Below are positions 28,149 to 37,441 of a DNA stretch of 46,938 nt, in pieces; within the stretch, counting starts at the first letter, position 1, and the number at the start of each line of letters is the position of its first letter. The DNA is from Streptococcus sp. LYSM12 (GTDB lineage Bacteria > Bacillota > Bacilli > Lactobacillales > Streptococcaceae). A model generated the notes under the pieces. It had not been told where the DNA came from and did not search any database. It saw nothing but the letters and a program-made list of their open reading frames with translations. Position numbers and translations under genes: made by a program. Where the stretch lies: contig NZ_SPOZ01000020.1 of the NCBI RefSeq assembly GCF_004569635.1, positions 1 through 46,938 on the forward strand. Reading direction: 5' to 3'.

Positions 28149-28760
28149 ATGAAAAGGGCCTTTATTTGGGATTTAGACGGAACCCTACTTGATTCCTACG
28201 ATGCGATTTTATTGGGCTTAGAAGAAACGTATCAGCACTTCGGTTTGCTCTTTAATCGTGAAGAAATCAAAGCCTTTATTTTACGTTATTCAGTGAAAGA
28301 ATTACTCAGCCAATTATCGGAGCAAGAACAAATACCCCTGGAAGAGTTGAATGCTGTCAGAGCCAATTCCTTGCGTGAAAAAAATGCTCAAATTCGCCTG
28401 ATGGAGGGAGCAAGAGATATTCTTAATTGGGCCCAGGAAGCAGGGATTGAACAATTTGTCTATACCCACAAAGGGGACAATGCCTTTGCTATTTTGAATG
28501 AATTAGAGATTTCCCGATATTTTGTAGAGATATTGACAGGTGATTCCGGTTTTGCAAGAAAGCCTCATCCAGAAGCTATTCTCTATCTCATGGATAAATA
28601 TGAACTGTCTCCGGAAACGACTTATTATATGGGGGATCGTTTCCTCGATGTTGAAACGGCTCAAGCGGCAGGGATAAGGAGTTTTAACTTAAATGTTGAA
28701 ACTTTTGGCAATAATACTCAGATTGATGTTCTTCTTATGATAGGAGAGGTTCTCGGTTAG
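28149..28760 (+). CDS. HAD-superfamily phosphatase
   Basis: A hydrolase of the haloacid dehalogenase type with motif I WDLDGTLLDS, motif II YTHKG, the conserved Lys in RKPHPEAI and motif IV YMGDRFLDVETA. The subgroup (helical cap between motifs I and II) resembles phosphoglycolate phosphatases and other small-molecule phosphatases; the substrate is not known. I prefer ATG 28149, 10 nt after AAGGAG; a GTG at 28143 would add two residues. It starts 7 nt after ruvB and is probably co-transcribed. Confidence 0.88.
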   Translation: MKRAFIWDLDGTLLDSYDAILLGLEETYQHFGLLFNREEIKAFILRYSVKELLSQLSEQEQIPLEELNAVRANSLREKNAQIRLMEGARDILNWAQEAGIEQFVYTHKGDNAFAILNELEISRYFVEILTGDSGFARKPHPEAILYLMDKYELSPETTYYMGDRFLDVETAQAAGIRSFNLNVETFGNNTQIDVLLMIGEVLG

Positions 28761-28825
28761 GATTGTTTTATGAGAACCTTGAAAGAGGCAGTTTTTCTCT
28801 ACTTCTTAGAGTTCACTCCAACATC

Positions 28826-29085
28826 TCAGCGCAGTGGTTGATTACTTCAACTGCTATACATAGTTGACCGTTGGAAATGAAATGCTGTTCCTTTTCTTTC
28901 AAGGGAACAGACTAAAAACCTCTACTGGAGCTTTTTACTCAAATTTGTTCACTTTTTAAGCTCCAAATCTGCTAACCAACTGTGAGATGAGAGTGAAATG
29001 CGCTATTTCCAGACCGTCTTAGCCTGAACCTAGAGTGTCAGAAGCGAGGAAAACCCGTCTATCTGTCGCGTTCTTTCCCGCCCAT
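28826..29085 (+). repeat. Long intergenic repeat, copy 2
   Basis: A direct-orientation copy of 26797-27123, diverged by point changes and lacking the middle insert. With copy 1 it brackets ruvB and the HAD gene. No coding frame is kept. Confidence 0.8.
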
Positions 29086-29525
29086 AACGTTTTATAGATG
29101 AACATCTGTTGTGCTAGGTTATGGCGAAGCCCGTTGATTTCACAGCATTCGGCATTACCTCTTGAGCGGTGCCCCAAGGATTATAAAAGAGGGGAGAGGA
29201 TAGCTGATACGGTGGGCATATGAATGGTTTGATTTATCTATTAATGAACATAATCCACTGAACTATAGTAACCTACGTCTAGAATGAAAACGCAGGCTGG
29301 CGTCCATTTCCCCAGAAATTTGGGACACCAGTCTTAAATTCTAGTAATGGAATTCCAAAGAGGGAGCTGAGCAATGCCAAATAGAATGATTGCTCCTAGC
29401 AGAAAAGGTTTAACATCCACGTTTGAACGAACTTGATGTTAAGCCTTTTGATTTTCGACGAGAATCCCTACTATCTTCGTCTTAGAGGGGGGAGCTTTTT
29501 TATCGGTATCCCCAATCTTTCACGG
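29086..29525 (+). other. Gap with several hairpins and a gene remnant
   Basis: CTGGCGTCC...GGGACACCAG (about 29293-29330) and GAGCAAT...ATTGCTC (29369-29395) are inverted repeats. At 29226-29288 one frame encodes a stretch like the end of the small frame at 16241. No intact gene seen. Confidence 0.5.
29403..29455 (+). terminator. Candidate terminator hairpin
   Basis: AAAAGGTTTAACATC and GATGTTAAGCCTTTT form a 15-bp stem with one G-U pair around a 17-nt loop, followed by GATTTT. It may stop upstream transcripts before the ribosomal operon. Confidence 0.55.
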
Positions 29526-29684
29526 TATAGCCGTTTCGTTTCTTTTTAGTACTAGGCAACGAGACGCAGGTAGTTGAAATAGTTGATAACTATTTCAAGT
29601 GACAGATAAGAAAAGTGTAACTTTTCTCAATGGTACAGCAAGACGAGTTAACGAGTAATAAAAACTATAAACTAAATGACTATA
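29526..29684 (-). mobile_element. RUP-like MITE, copy F (with inner insert)
   Basis: On the minus strand it begins TATAGTCATTTAGTTTATAG and ends AGAAACGAAACGGCTATA. The centre holds about 70 extra bases with two perfect hairpins, TTGAAATAGTT-GAT-AACTATTTCAA and AGAAAAGT-GTA-ACTTTTCT, not seen in other copies. Confidence 0.75.
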
Positions 29685-29812
29685 AAGGGGATTATGAAAG
29701 TCGATTCATAGGGTAGGAGGTGACTTTTTTATTCGTAAAAATATCTATTTTTGTTTTGGAATTTCGGTGAGATTCCATTCGACTATTATTTTTAAAAAAA
29801 TCGAAAAAATGC

Positions 29813-29841
29813 TTGCATTGCCTGCTAGAATCTGATAGACT
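29813..29841 (+). promoter_or_regulatory. Promoter of the S10 operon
   Basis: TTGCAT, 17 nt and TAGACT with TGA before the -10. Close in form to the promoters before adk and infA. The predicted start is near 29848. Confidence 0.75.
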
Positions 29842-29847
29842 ATTCTA

Positions 29848-29978
29848 GTGCCGTAAAAAATACGGTCTTAGCTTTGATGCAAGAGGTTGCGATACGCTCG
29901 GTTGCATTGCCACGCAATCGCTGTCGGTTTTCTTGTGGAGCTAGCCTATTATCTTAAATAGACGAAAAGGAGAAAAAG
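29848..29978 (+). promoter_or_regulatory. Structured leader of the S10 operon
   Basis: The leader of about 130 nt begins with the hairpin CCGTA-AAAAA-TACGG (29851-29865). It then has ATGCAA...TTGCAT with GCGATACGCTCG inside, and CGCAATCG further on, before the rpsJ ribosome site AAAAGGAG. Ribosomal protein leaders that bind L4 or another operon product are known before rpsJ in Firmicutes; this is a candidate by place and folding. Confidence 0.5.
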
Positions 29979-30287
29979 ATGGCAAATAAAAAAATCCGCA
30001 TCCGCTTAAAAGCGTACGAACACCGTACACTTGATACAGCAGCTGCAAAAATCGTAGAAACTGCAACACGTACAGGTGCAAGCGTAGCTGGTCCAGTTCC
30101 ACTTCCAACTGAACGTAGCCTCTACACAATCATTCGTGCGACTCACAAGTACAAAGATTCTCGTGAGCAATTCGAAATGCGTACTCACAAACGTCTTATT
30201 GACATCGTGAATCCAACGCAAAAAACGGTTGACGCTCTTATGAAGCTTGATTTACCAAGTGGCGTGAACGTAGAGATTAAACTGTAA
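29979..30287 (+). CDS. rpsJ: 30S ribosomal protein S10
   Basis: First gene of the S10 operon. S10 is part of the 30S head and, as NusE, of the antitermination complex. The 102-aa protein has the typical [14 protein letters not shown] start and [11 protein letters not shown], and ends [16 protein letters not shown] precedes the start. A 190-nt gap with a palindromic element separates it from rplC. Confidence 0.98.
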   Translation: MANKKIRIRLKAYEHRTLDTAAAKIVETATRTGASVAGPVPLPTERSLYTIIRATHKYKDSREQFEMRTHKRLIDIVNPTQKTVDALMKLDLPSGVNVEIKL

Positions 30288-30295
30288 TCATAGCA

Positions 30296-30418
30296 CAATC
30301 GAACACAGGCTAAACTCTTTGCAAAAAAGATAGATTGCCTTGCGAGCTTTGCTCGCTGCATCAATCTCCTATATTTTGCTGCGAGTTCTTAACGCCTCTT
30401 GTATCTTGTGTTTGAGCA
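30296..30418 (+). repeat. Palindromic element, copy 1 (rpsJ-rplC gap)
   Basis: GCAAAAAAGATAGATTG and CAATCTCCTATATTTTGC pair around an inner GCGAGC-TTT-GCTCGC hairpin, followed by GAGTTCTTAACGCC and CTTGTATCTTG. The same order of blocks occurs before purB and, inverted, after rpsN. Confidence 0.7.
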
Positions 30419-30477
30419 TAAAAAACGCTCGTTAAAAACTTTTTAAACTATAAAATAAGAAAAGGAATATTTTTCTC

Positions 30478-31104
30478 ATGACAAAAGGAATCTTAGGGAA
30501 AAAAGTGGGAATGACTCAAATCTTCACTGAAACTGGTGAATTTATCCCTGTAACTGTCATCGAAGCAACTCCAAACGTTGTTCTTCAAGTGAAAACTGTT
30601 GAAACAGATGGATACAATGCAATCCAAGTTGGTTTTGATGACAAGCGTGAAGTATTGAGTAACAAACCTGCCAAAGGCCATGTAGCAAAAGCTAACACAG
30701 CTCCTAAGCGCTTCATTCGTGAATTTAAAAACATTGAAGGCTTGGAAGTAGGTAGCGAAATCACAGTTGATACTTTCGTAGCTGGAGATGTTGTTGATGT
30801 AACGGGTACATCTAAAGGTAAAGGTTTCCAAGGGGTTATCAAACGCCATGGTCAATCACGTGGTCCGATGGCTCACGGTTCACGTTACCACCGTCGTCCA
30901 GGTTCAATGGGACCTGTTGCGCCAAACCGTGTTTTCAAAAATAAACACTTGGCAGGACGTATGGGTGGCAACCGTGTGACAATTCAAAACCTTGAAATTG
31001 TACAAGTTGTTCCAGAAAAGAACGTTATCCTTATCAAAGGGAATGTACCAGGTGCTAAGAAATCTCTTATCACCATCAAATCAGCAGTAAAAGCTGGTAA
31101 ATAA
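30478..31104 (+). CDS. rplC: 50S ribosomal protein L3
   Basis: L3 binds 23S rRNA early in assembly, near the peptidyl transferase centre. The 208-aa protein begins [15 protein letters not shown] and has [20 protein letters not shown], the loop with the methylated Gln in other bacteria. AAAAGGAAT is the ribosome site. Length normal. Confidence 0.98.
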   Translation: MTKGILGKKVGMTQIFTETGEFIPVTVIEATPNVVLQVKTVETDGYNAIQVGFDDKREVLSNKPAKGHVAKANTAPKRFIREFKNIEGLEVGSEITVDTFVAGDVVDVTGTSKGKGFQGVIKRHGQSRGPMAHGSRYHRRPGSMGPVAPNRVFKNKHLAGRMGGNRVTIQNLEIVQVVPEKNVILIKGNVPGAKKSLITIKSAVKAGK

Positions 31105-31128
31105 TAAGGAAAGGGGAAATCAGTCATA

Positions 31129-31752
31129 ATGGCAAACGTAACATTATTTGACCAAACTGGTAAACAAGCTGGTGAAGTAGTTCTTAACGATGCGATCTTT
31201 GGTATTGAACCAAATCAAGCGGTTGTATTTGATGTCATCATCAGCCAACGTGCAAGCCTTCGTCAAGGAACTCACGCAGTTAAAAATCGCTCAGCGGTTT
31301 CAGGTGGCGGACGCAAACCATGGCGTCAAAAAGGAACTGGACGCGCTCGTCAAGGTTCTATTCGCTCACCACAATGGCGTGGCGGTGGCGTAGTCTTTGG
31401 ACCAACTCCACGTTCTTATGCCTACAAACTTCCACAAAAGGTTCGTCGCTTGGCACTTAAATCTGTTTACTCAGAAAAAGTTGCTGAAAATAAATTTGTA
31501 GCTGTTGACAGCCTTTCATTTACAGCTCCAAAAACTGCTGAATTCGCAAAAGTTCTTGCAGCATTGAGCATTGATTCAAAAGTCCTTGTTATTCTTGAAG
31601 AAGGTAATGAATTTGCAGCTCTTTCAGCACGCAATCTTCCAAATGTGAAAGTTGCAACTGCTACAACTGCAAGCGTTCTTGACATTGTAAATGCAGATAA
31701 ACTTCTTGTAACTCAAGCAGCTATCTCTAAAATTGAGGAGGTTCTTGCATAA
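31129..31752 (+). CDS. rplD: 50S ribosomal protein L4
   Basis: L4 lines the peptide exit tunnel and in some bacteria regulates the S10 operon. The 207-aa protein has the extended loop [20 protein letters not shown] at about residues 60-79. It overlaps rplW by one base (TAATG). Confidence 0.98.
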   Translation: MANVTLFDQTGKQAGEVVLNDAIFGIEPNQAVVFDVIISQRASLRQGTHAVKNRSAVSGGGRKPWRQKGTGRARQGSIRSPQWRGGGVVFGPTPRSYAYKLPQKVRRLALKSVYSEKVAENKFVAVDSLSFTAPKTAEFAKVLAALSIDSKVLVILEEGNEFAALSARNLPNVKVATATTASVLDIVNADKLLVTQAAISKIEEVLA

Positions 31753-32051
31753 TGAATTTGTATGATGTTATCAAAAAACCTGTCATCACAGAAAGCTCAA
31801 TGGCTCAGCTTGAAGCAGGAAAATATGTTTTTGAAGTTGACACTCGTGCTCATAAACTTCTTATCAAACAAGCTGTAGAAGCAGCCTTTGAAGGAGTGAA
31901 AGTGGCAAATGTTAATACCATTAACGTAAAACCTAAAACAAAACGCGTAGGACGTTATGTAGGTCGTACAAGCAAAGTGAAAAAAGCAATCATCACATTG
32001 ACTGCTGATTCAAAAGCAATCGAATTGTTTGCTACAGCTGATGCTGAATAA
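31752..32051 (+). CDS. rplW: 50S ribosomal protein L23
   Basis: L23 lies at the tunnel exit and is the docking site for SRP and trigger factor. The 99-aa protein has [20 protein letters not shown] and [15 protein letters not shown]. The start shares one base with the rplD stop; AGGAGG lies 9 nt upstream in rplD. Confidence 0.98.
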   Translation: MNLYDVIKKPVITESSMAQLEAGKYVFEVDTRAHKLLIKQAVEAAFEGVKVANVNTINVKPKTKRVGRYVGRTSKVKKAIITLTADSKAIELFATADAE

Positions 32052-32068
32052 TCAAAGGAGGAATTAAC

Positions 32069-32902
32069 GTGGGAATTAAAGTTTATAAACCAACTACAAA
32101 TGGCCGTCGTAACATGACTTCTTTGGATTTCGCAGAAATCACAACAAGCACTCCTGAGAAATCATTGCTTGTTTCTCTTAAGAGTAAAGCTGGTCGCAAC
32201 AACAACGGTCGTATCACAGTTCGTCACCAAGGTGGCGGTCACAAGCGTCACTACCGTTTGATTGATTTCAAACGTAACAAAGATGGTATCGAAGCAGTTG
32301 TTAAAACAATTGAATACGATCCAAACCGTTCCGCTAACATCGCTCTTGTACACTATACAGACGGTATTAAGGCATATATTATCGCTCCTAAAGGTCTTGA
32401 AGTCGGTCAACGCATCGTCTCAGGTCCAGAAGCAGATATCAAGGTCGGTAATGCACTTCCACTTGCTAACATTCCAGTCGGTACTGTTATCCACAATATC
32501 GAATTGAAACCAGGACGCGGTGGTGAATTGGTTCGTGCAGCAGGTGCTTCTGCGCAAGTGCTTGGTCAAGAAGGTAAATACGTTCTTGTTCGTCTTCAAT
32601 CAGGTGAAGTTCGTATGATTCTTGGAACTTGTCGTGCCACAATTGGTGTTGTTGGAAATGAGCAACATGGACTTGTGAACCTTGGTAAAGCAGGACGTAG
32701 TCGTTGGAAAGGTATCCGCCCAACCGTTCGCGGTTCTGTAATGAACCCTAACGATCACCCACACGGTGGTGGTGAAGGTAAAGCACCAGTTGGTCGTAAA
32801 GCACCATCTACTCCATGGGGCAAACCTGCTCTTGGACTTAAAACTCGTAACAAGAAAGCGAAATCTAGTAAACTGATTGTTCGTCGTCGTAACGAGAAGT
32901 AA
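32069..32902 (+). CDS. rplB: 50S ribosomal protein L2
   Basis: L2 is needed for subunit joining and peptidyl transfer. The 277-aa protein begins [20 protein letters not shown] and has [17 protein letters not shown] and [18 protein letters not shown] with the conserved His. The start codon is GTG behind AAAGGAGG. Confidence 0.98.
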   Translation: MGIKVYKPTTNGRRNMTSLDFAEITTSTPEKSLLVSLKSKAGRNNNGRITVRHQGGGHKRHYRLIDFKRNKDGIEAVVKTIEYDPNRSANIALVHYTDGIKAYIIAPKGLEVGQRIVSGPEADIKVGNALPLANIPVGTVIHNIELKPGRGGELVRAAGASAQVLGQEGKYVLVRLQSGEVRMILGTCRATIGVVGNEQHGLVNLGKAGRSRWKGIRPTVRGSVMNPNDHPHGGGEGKAPVGRKAPSTPWGKPALGLKTRNKKAKSSKLIVRRRNEK

Positions 32903-32997
32903 TCTGTTACAAGTAATATAAGCATATCCGCCAGCTCGGTAGCCTTGCTTTGCAGGGCAGGCCGCTGTGGTAATAGTTTAAAGGAGAAAATAGTAAA

Positions 32998-33279
32998 ATG
33001 GGACGTAGTCTTAAAAAAGGACCTTTCGTCGATGAGCATTTGATGAAAAAAGTTGAAGCTCAAGCAAACGATGAAAAGAAAAAAGTAATTAAAACTTGGT
33101 CACGTCGTTCAACGATCTTCCCAAGTTTCATTGGTTATACAATCGCAGTTTATGATGGACGCAAACATGTACCTGTTTATATCCAAGAAGACATGGTAGG
33201 TCACAAACTTGGTGAATTTGCACCAACTCGTACTTACAAAGGTCACGCTGCTGACGACAAGAAAACACGTAGAAAATAA
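32998..33279 (+). CDS. rpsS: 30S ribosomal protein S19
   Basis: S19 binds 16S rRNA in the head next to S13. The 93-aa protein starts [17 protein letters not shown] and has [24 protein letters not shown] precedes the start; a 95-nt gap with a small stem (GCCTTGC/GCAGGGC) lies before it. Confidence 0.98.
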
Positions 33280-33294
33280 TAGGAGGAACACATA

Positions 33295-33639
33295 ATGGCA
33301 GAAATTACTTCAGCTAAAGCAACTGCTCGCACAGTACGTGTTTCACCTCGTAAATCACGTCTTGTCTTGGATAACATCCGTGGCAAAAGCGTAGCCGATG
33401 CAATCGCAATCTTGAAATTTACTCCAAACAAAGCAGCAGGTATTATTGAAAAAGTATTGAACTCTGCAATTGCTAATGCCGAAAATAACTTTGGTTTGGA
33501 AAAAGCAAACTTGGTAGTAAGTGAAGCTTTCGCAAACGAAGGACCAACACTCAAACGTTTCCGTCCACGTGCAAAAGGTTCTGCTTCACCAATCAACAAA
33601 CGTACAGCTCACATCACTGTAGTTGTGGAAGAAAAATAA
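33295..33639 (+). CDS. rplV: 50S ribosomal protein L22
   Basis: L22 lines the exit tunnel; its beta hairpin is a macrolide resistance site. The 114-aa protein has [17 protein letters not shown] and the C-terminal [25 protein letters not shown] ribosome site. Confidence 0.98.
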   Translation: MAEITSAKATARTVRVSPRKSRLVLDNIRGKSVADAIAILKFTPNKAAGIIEKVLNSAIANAENNFGLEKANLVVSEAFANEGPTLKRFRPRAKGSASPINKRTAHITVVVEEK

Positions 33640-33651
33640 GGAGGTAAAAAC

Positions 33652-34305
33652 GTGGGACAAAAAGTACATCCAATTGGTATGCGTGTTGGCATCATCCGTG
33701 ATTGGGATGCTAAATGGTATGCTGAAAAAGAATACGCGGATTACCTTCATGAAGATCTTGCAATCCGCAACTTTATCAAAAAAGAATTGGCTGAAGCATC
33801 CGTTTCAACTATCGAAATTGAACGCGCTGTAAACAAAGTGATCGTAAGTGTTCACACAGCGAAACCAGGTATGGTTATCGGTAAAGCTGGTAGCAATGTT
33901 GATTCACTTCGGGCACAATTAAATAAATTGACTGGCAAACAAGTTCATATCAACATCATCGAAATCAAGCAACCTGATTTAGACGCACATCTTGTTGGTG
34001 AAACAATCGCTCGTCAATTAGAACAACGTGTGGCATTCCGTCGCGCTCAAAAACAAGCAATCCAACGCACAATGCGTGCAGGAGCAAAAGGGATTAAAAC
34101 TCAAGTATCTGGACGTTTGAATGGTGCTGATATTGCCCGTTCAGAAGGATACTCAGAAGGAACTGTTCCGCTTCATACACTTCGTGCGGATATCGACTAT
34201 GCTTGGGAAGAAGCACTTACAACATACGGTAAGCTTGGTATTAAAGTATGGATTTACCGTGGAGAAGTTCTCCCAGCTCGTAAGAACACTAAAGGAGGTA
34301 AATAA
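33652..34305 (+). CDS. rpsC: 30S ribosomal protein S3
   Basis: S3 forms part of the mRNA entry channel. The 217-aa protein starts [19 protein letters not shown] and has the KH-domain motif [13 protein letters not shown] and [16 protein letters not shown] [19 protein letters not shown] start behind AGGAGG. Confidence 0.98.
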   Translation: MGQKVHPIGMRVGIIRDWDAKWYAEKEYADYLHEDLAIRNFIKKELAEASVSTIEIERAVNKVIVSVHTAKPGMVIGKAGSNVDSLRAQLNKLTGKQVHINIIEIKQPDLDAHLVGETIARQLEQRVAFRRAQKQAIQRTMRAGAKGIKTQVSGRLNGADIARSEGYSEGTVPLHTLRADIDYAWEEALTTYGKLGIKVWIYRGEVLPARKNTKGGK

Positions 34306-34308
34306 CCA

Positions 34309-34722
34309 ATGTTAGTACCTAAACGTGTTAAACACCGTCGTGAATTCCGTGGAAAAATGCGCGGTGAAGCTAAAGGTGGAAAACAAGTAGATTTCGGTGA
34401 ATATGGTCTTCAAGCGACAACTAGCCACTGGATCACAAACCGTCAAATCGAAGCAGCTCGTATCGCGATGACGCGTTATATGAAACGTGGTGGTAAGGTT
34501 TGGATTAAAATCTTCCCACACAAATCATACACCGCTAAAGCTATCGGGGTACGTATGGGATCTGGTAAAGGGGCACCTGAAGGTTGGGTAGCACCGGTTA
34601 AACGTGGCAAAGTAATGTTTGAAGTAGCTGGCGTTTCAGAAGAAATCGCACGCGAAGCATTCCGCTTGGCTAGCCACAAATTACCAGTTAAATGCAAATT
34701 CGTAAAACGTGAAGCAGAATAA
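34309..34722 (+). CDS. rplP: 50S ribosomal protein L16
   Basis: L16 helps position tRNA in the A site. The 137-aa protein has [36 protein letters not shown] and ends near FVKREAE. It begins 3 nt after rpsC; AAAGGAGG is at the end of that gene. Confidence 0.98.
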   Translation: MLVPKRVKHRREFRGKMRGEAKGGKQVDFGEYGLQATTSHWITNRQIEAARIAMTRYMKRGGKVWIKIFPHKSYTAKAIGVRMGSGKGAPEGWVAPVKRGKVMFEVAGVSEEIAREAFRLASHKLPVKCKFVKREAE

Positions 34723-34731
34723 GGAGAAGAC

Positions 34732-34938
34732 ATGAAACTTAATGAAATAAAAGAATTTGTTAAAGAACTTCGTGGACTTTCTCAAGAAGAACTTGCAAAG
34801 CGCGAAAATGAATTGAAGAAAGAACTCTTCGAACTTCGATTCCAAGCTGCAGCTGGTCAACTTGAGCAAACTGCTCGTTTGAACGAAGTTAAAAAGCAAA
34901 TTGCACGTATCAAAACGGTGCAATCAGAAGTGAAATAA
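34732..34938 (+). CDS. rpmC: 50S ribosomal protein L29
   Basis: L29 is a small helical-hairpin protein at the tunnel exit next to L23. The 68-aa protein has [16 protein letters not shown] and [18 protein letters not shown] precedes the start. Confidence 0.98.
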
Positions 34939-34961
34939 TAGATTGGGAAAGGAGAATTTCA

Positions 34962-35222
34962 ATGGAACGCAATAATCGTAAAGTTCTTGTTGGACGTGTT
35001 GTATCTGACAAAATGGACAAAACCATCACAGTTGTAGTTGAAACAAAACGTAACCACCCAGTCTATGGTAAACGTATTAACTACTCTAAAAAGTATAAAG
35101 CTCATGATGAAAACAATGTTGCTAAGGAAGGCGATATCGTACGTATCATGGAAACTCGTCCGCTTTCAGCTACAAAACGTTTCCGTCTTGTAGAAGTTGT
35201 GGAAGAGGCAGTTATCATTTAA
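34962..35222 (+). CDS. rpsQ: 30S ribosomal protein S17
   Basis: S17 is an OB-fold primary 16S rRNA binder. The 86-aa protein has [19 protein letters not shown] and [27 protein letters not shown] ribosome site. Confidence 0.98.
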
Positions 35223-35246
35223 TCAACCTGAAAGGAGAAAACTTAC

Positions 35247-35615
35247 ATGATTCAAACAGAAACTCGTTTGAAAGTTGCTGATAACAGTGGCGCACGTGAA
35301 ATCTTGACAATCAAAGTTCTTGGTGGTTCAAAACGTAAATCTGCAAACATCGGCGACATCATCGTTGCTTCAGTAAAACAAGCTACTCCTGGTGGTGCGG
35401 TTAAAAAAGGTGACGTCGTGAAAGCCGTTATCGTTCGTACTAAGACAGGTGCTCGTCGTGCCGATGGTTCGTATATCAAATTCGATGAGAATGCTGCAGT
35501 TATTATCCGTGAAGATAAAACACCTCGCGGAACTCGTATCTTTGGTCCAGTTGCACGTGAACTACGTGATGGCGGTTTCATGAAAATCGTTTCATTGGCA
35601 CCAGAAGTACTTTAA
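35247..35615 (+). CDS. rplN: 50S ribosomal protein L14
   Basis: L14 forms the intersubunit bridge B8. The 122-aa protein has [18 protein letters not shown] and [27 protein letters not shown] ribosome site. Confidence 0.98.
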   Translation: MIQTETRLKVADNSGAREILTIKVLGGSKRKSANIGDIIVASVKQATPGGAVKKGDVVKAVIVRTKTGARRADGSYIKFDENAAVIIREDKTPRGTRIFGPVARELRDGGFMKIVSLAPEVL

Positions 35616-35633
35616 CATAAAACAAACGAAGTC

Positions 35634-35667
35634 CCCTGAAAATTTTTCAGGGTGCCCATCAGGGCGT
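35634..35667 (+). other. Two hairpins between rplN and rplX
   Basis: CCTGAAA-ATT-TTTCAGG and GCCC-ATCA-GGGC lie one after the other before the rplX ribosome site. No T-run follows. They could be processing or regulatory structures. Confidence 0.45.
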
Positions 35668-35689
35668 AAGAAATAATAGGAGAAACTAA

Positions 35690-35995
35690 ATGTTTGTAAA
35701 AAAAGGCGATAAGGTTCGCGTAATCGCTGGTAAAGACAAAGGCGTTGAAGCTGTAGTCTTGACAGCACTTCCAAAAGTAAATAAAGTTGTTGTCGAGGGT
35801 GTTAACATCGTCAAAAAACATCAAAAACCAAATAACGAAAACCCTCAAGGTGCTATCGTTGAGAAAGAAGCTGCAATCCATGTGTCAAACGTACAAGTTC
35901 TTGACAAAAACGGTGTAGCAGGTCGTGTTGGATACAAGTTTGTTGACGGTAAAAAAGTTCGTTACAACAAAAAATCAGGCGAAGTGCTTGATTAA
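35690..35995 (+). CDS. rplX: 50S ribosomal protein L24
   Basis: L24 starts 50S assembly. The 101-aa protein begins [20 protein letters not shown] (KOW motif) and has [21 protein letters not shown] precedes the start. Confidence 0.98.
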   Translation: MFVKKGDKVRVIAGKDKGVEAVVLTALPKVNKVVVEGVNIVKKHQKPNNENPQGAIVEKEAAIHVSNVQVLDKNGVAGRVGYKFVDGKKVRYNKKSGEVLD

Positions 35996-36018
35996 TCACG
36001 AAGGAAAGGAGAAGTAAC

Positions 36019-36561
36019 ATGGCAAATCGCTTAAAAGAAAAATATCTTAATGAAGTAGTTCCTGCTTTGACTGAACAATTTAACTATTCATCAGTTATGG
36101 CTGTACCAAAAGTTGATAAGATTGTTTTGAACATGGGTGTTGGTGACGCTGTTTCTAACGCTAAAAATCTTGAAAAAGCTGCTCAAGAATTAGCATTGAT
36201 TTCAGGTCAAAAACCACTTATCACAAAAGCTAAAAAATCAATCGCCGGCTTCCGTCTTCGTGAAGGGGTTGCAATCGGAGCGAAAGTAACACTTCGTGGC
36301 GAACGTATGTATGAATTTTTAGATAAATTGGTATCTGTATCACTTCCACGTGTGCGTGACTTCCATGGTGTTCCAACAAAATCATTTGACGGACGAGGAA
36401 ACTACACACTTGGTGTGAAAGAGCAATTAATCTTCCCAGAAATCAACTTCGACGATGTTGACAAAACTCGCGGTATGGATATCGTTATTGTTACAACAGC
36501 TAACACTGACGAAGAATCACGTGCATTGCTTACTGGCCTAGGTATGCCGTTTGCAAAATAA
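36019..36561 (+). CDS. rplE: 50S ribosomal protein L5
   Basis: L5 binds 5S rRNA in the central protuberance. The 180-aa protein has [37 protein letters not shown] and [25 protein letters not shown] ribosome site. Confidence 0.98.
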   Translation: MANRLKEKYLNEVVPALTEQFNYSSVMAVPKVDKIVLNMGVGDAVSNAKNLEKAAQELALISGQKPLITKAKKSIAGFRLREGVAIGAKVTLRGERMYEFLDKLVSVSLPRVRDFHGVPTKSFDGRGNYTLGVKEQLIFPEINFDDVDKTRGMDIVIVTTANTDEESRALLTGLGMPFAK

Positions 36562-36575
36562 GAGGGAGAGAATAA

Positions 36576-36761
36576 ATGGCTAAAAAATCAATGATCGCTA
36601 AGAACAAACGCCCAGCTAAGTTCTCTACGCAAGCATATACTCGTTGTGAAAAATGTGGACGTCCACATTCAGTTTACCGCAAATTCAAACTTTGCCGTGT
36701 ATGCTTCCGCGACTTGGCTTACTTAGGTCAAATCCCAGGCGTTACTAAAGCTTCTTGGTAA
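36576..36761 (+). CDS. rpsN: 30S ribosomal protein S14, zinc type
   Basis: The 61-aa short form with CEKCGRPHS...CRVCF, two CxxC pairs that bind zinc (C+ form). Streptococci can also have a longer zinc-free copy elsewhere, used when zinc is scarce; it is not in this window. Confidence 0.98.
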   Translation: MAKKSMIAKNKRPAKFSTQAYTRCEKCGRPHSVYRKFKLCRVCFRDLAYLGQIPGVTKASW

Positions 36762-36764
36762 TTT

Positions 36765-37042
36765 CAAGATGTGAGAGCGTTCAGCAACCAACGCAAAGAT
36801 AGGAGATTTGACGATGAAGCGTACTTCTAGGAAAATCTATCTTCTTTGCTAAAGTTGTAGCTCGAACTCAATTAAAAGCATGATGCAACGGACGCTGAAA
36901 ATCCGTATGAAAATAGGAGCCTGACGTGGAGTTTTGAAAACATTCCAGAAAGGCTATCTTTTTCACTAGGATTTTAGTCCGTGCTATCATTATTAACTAG
37001 CAAGTGAAAACTTCAAACTACTAGTAAGAGGAGAATTTTAAA
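36765..37042 (-). repeat. Palindromic element, copy 2 (rpsN-rpsH gap)
   Basis: Read on the minus strand it has GCAAAGAAGATAGATTTTCC, CAAATCTCCTATCTTTGC and GCTGAACGCTCTCACATCTTG, the same block order as copy 1, so it is inverted. The right half (about 36900-37000) contains ATTTTAGTCCGTGCT, also found at 37584. No gene seen. Confidence 0.65.
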
Positions 37043-37441
37043 ATGGTTATGACTGACCCAATTGCAGACTTTTTGACACGCATTCGTAATGCAAACCAAG
37101 CAAAACATGAAGTTCTTGAAGTACCTGCATCGAATATCAAAAAAGGAATTGCTACAATTCTTAAAAATGAAGGTTTTGTAAAAAACGTTGAGTTCATTGA
37201 AGATGACAAACAAGGCATTGTGCGCGTATTTTTGAAATATGGGCCAAATGGGGAAAAAGTTATCACAAACTTGAAACGTGTATCAAAACCAGGTCTTCGT
37301 GTTTACTCAAAACGTGAAGATATTCCTAAAGTTCTTAACGGACTTGGGATTGCAATTATCTCTACGTCAGAAGGTCTTTTGACAGATAAAGAAGCACGTC
37401 AAAAGAATGTTGGTGGAGAAGTTATCGCATACGTTTGGTAA
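37043..37441 (+). CDS. rpsH: 30S ribosomal protein S8
   Basis: S8 binds the central domain of 16S rRNA and in enterobacteria represses the spc operon. The 132-aa protein has [19 protein letters not shown] and [18 protein letters not shown] and ends [16 protein letters not shown] ribosome site. Confidence 0.98.
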   Translation: MVMTDPIADFLTRIRNANQAKHEVLEVPASNIKKGIATILKNEGFVKNVEFIEDDKQGIVRVFLKYGPNGEKVITNLKRVSKPGLRVYSKREDIPKVLNGLGIAIISTSEGLLTDKEARQKNVGGEVIAYVW

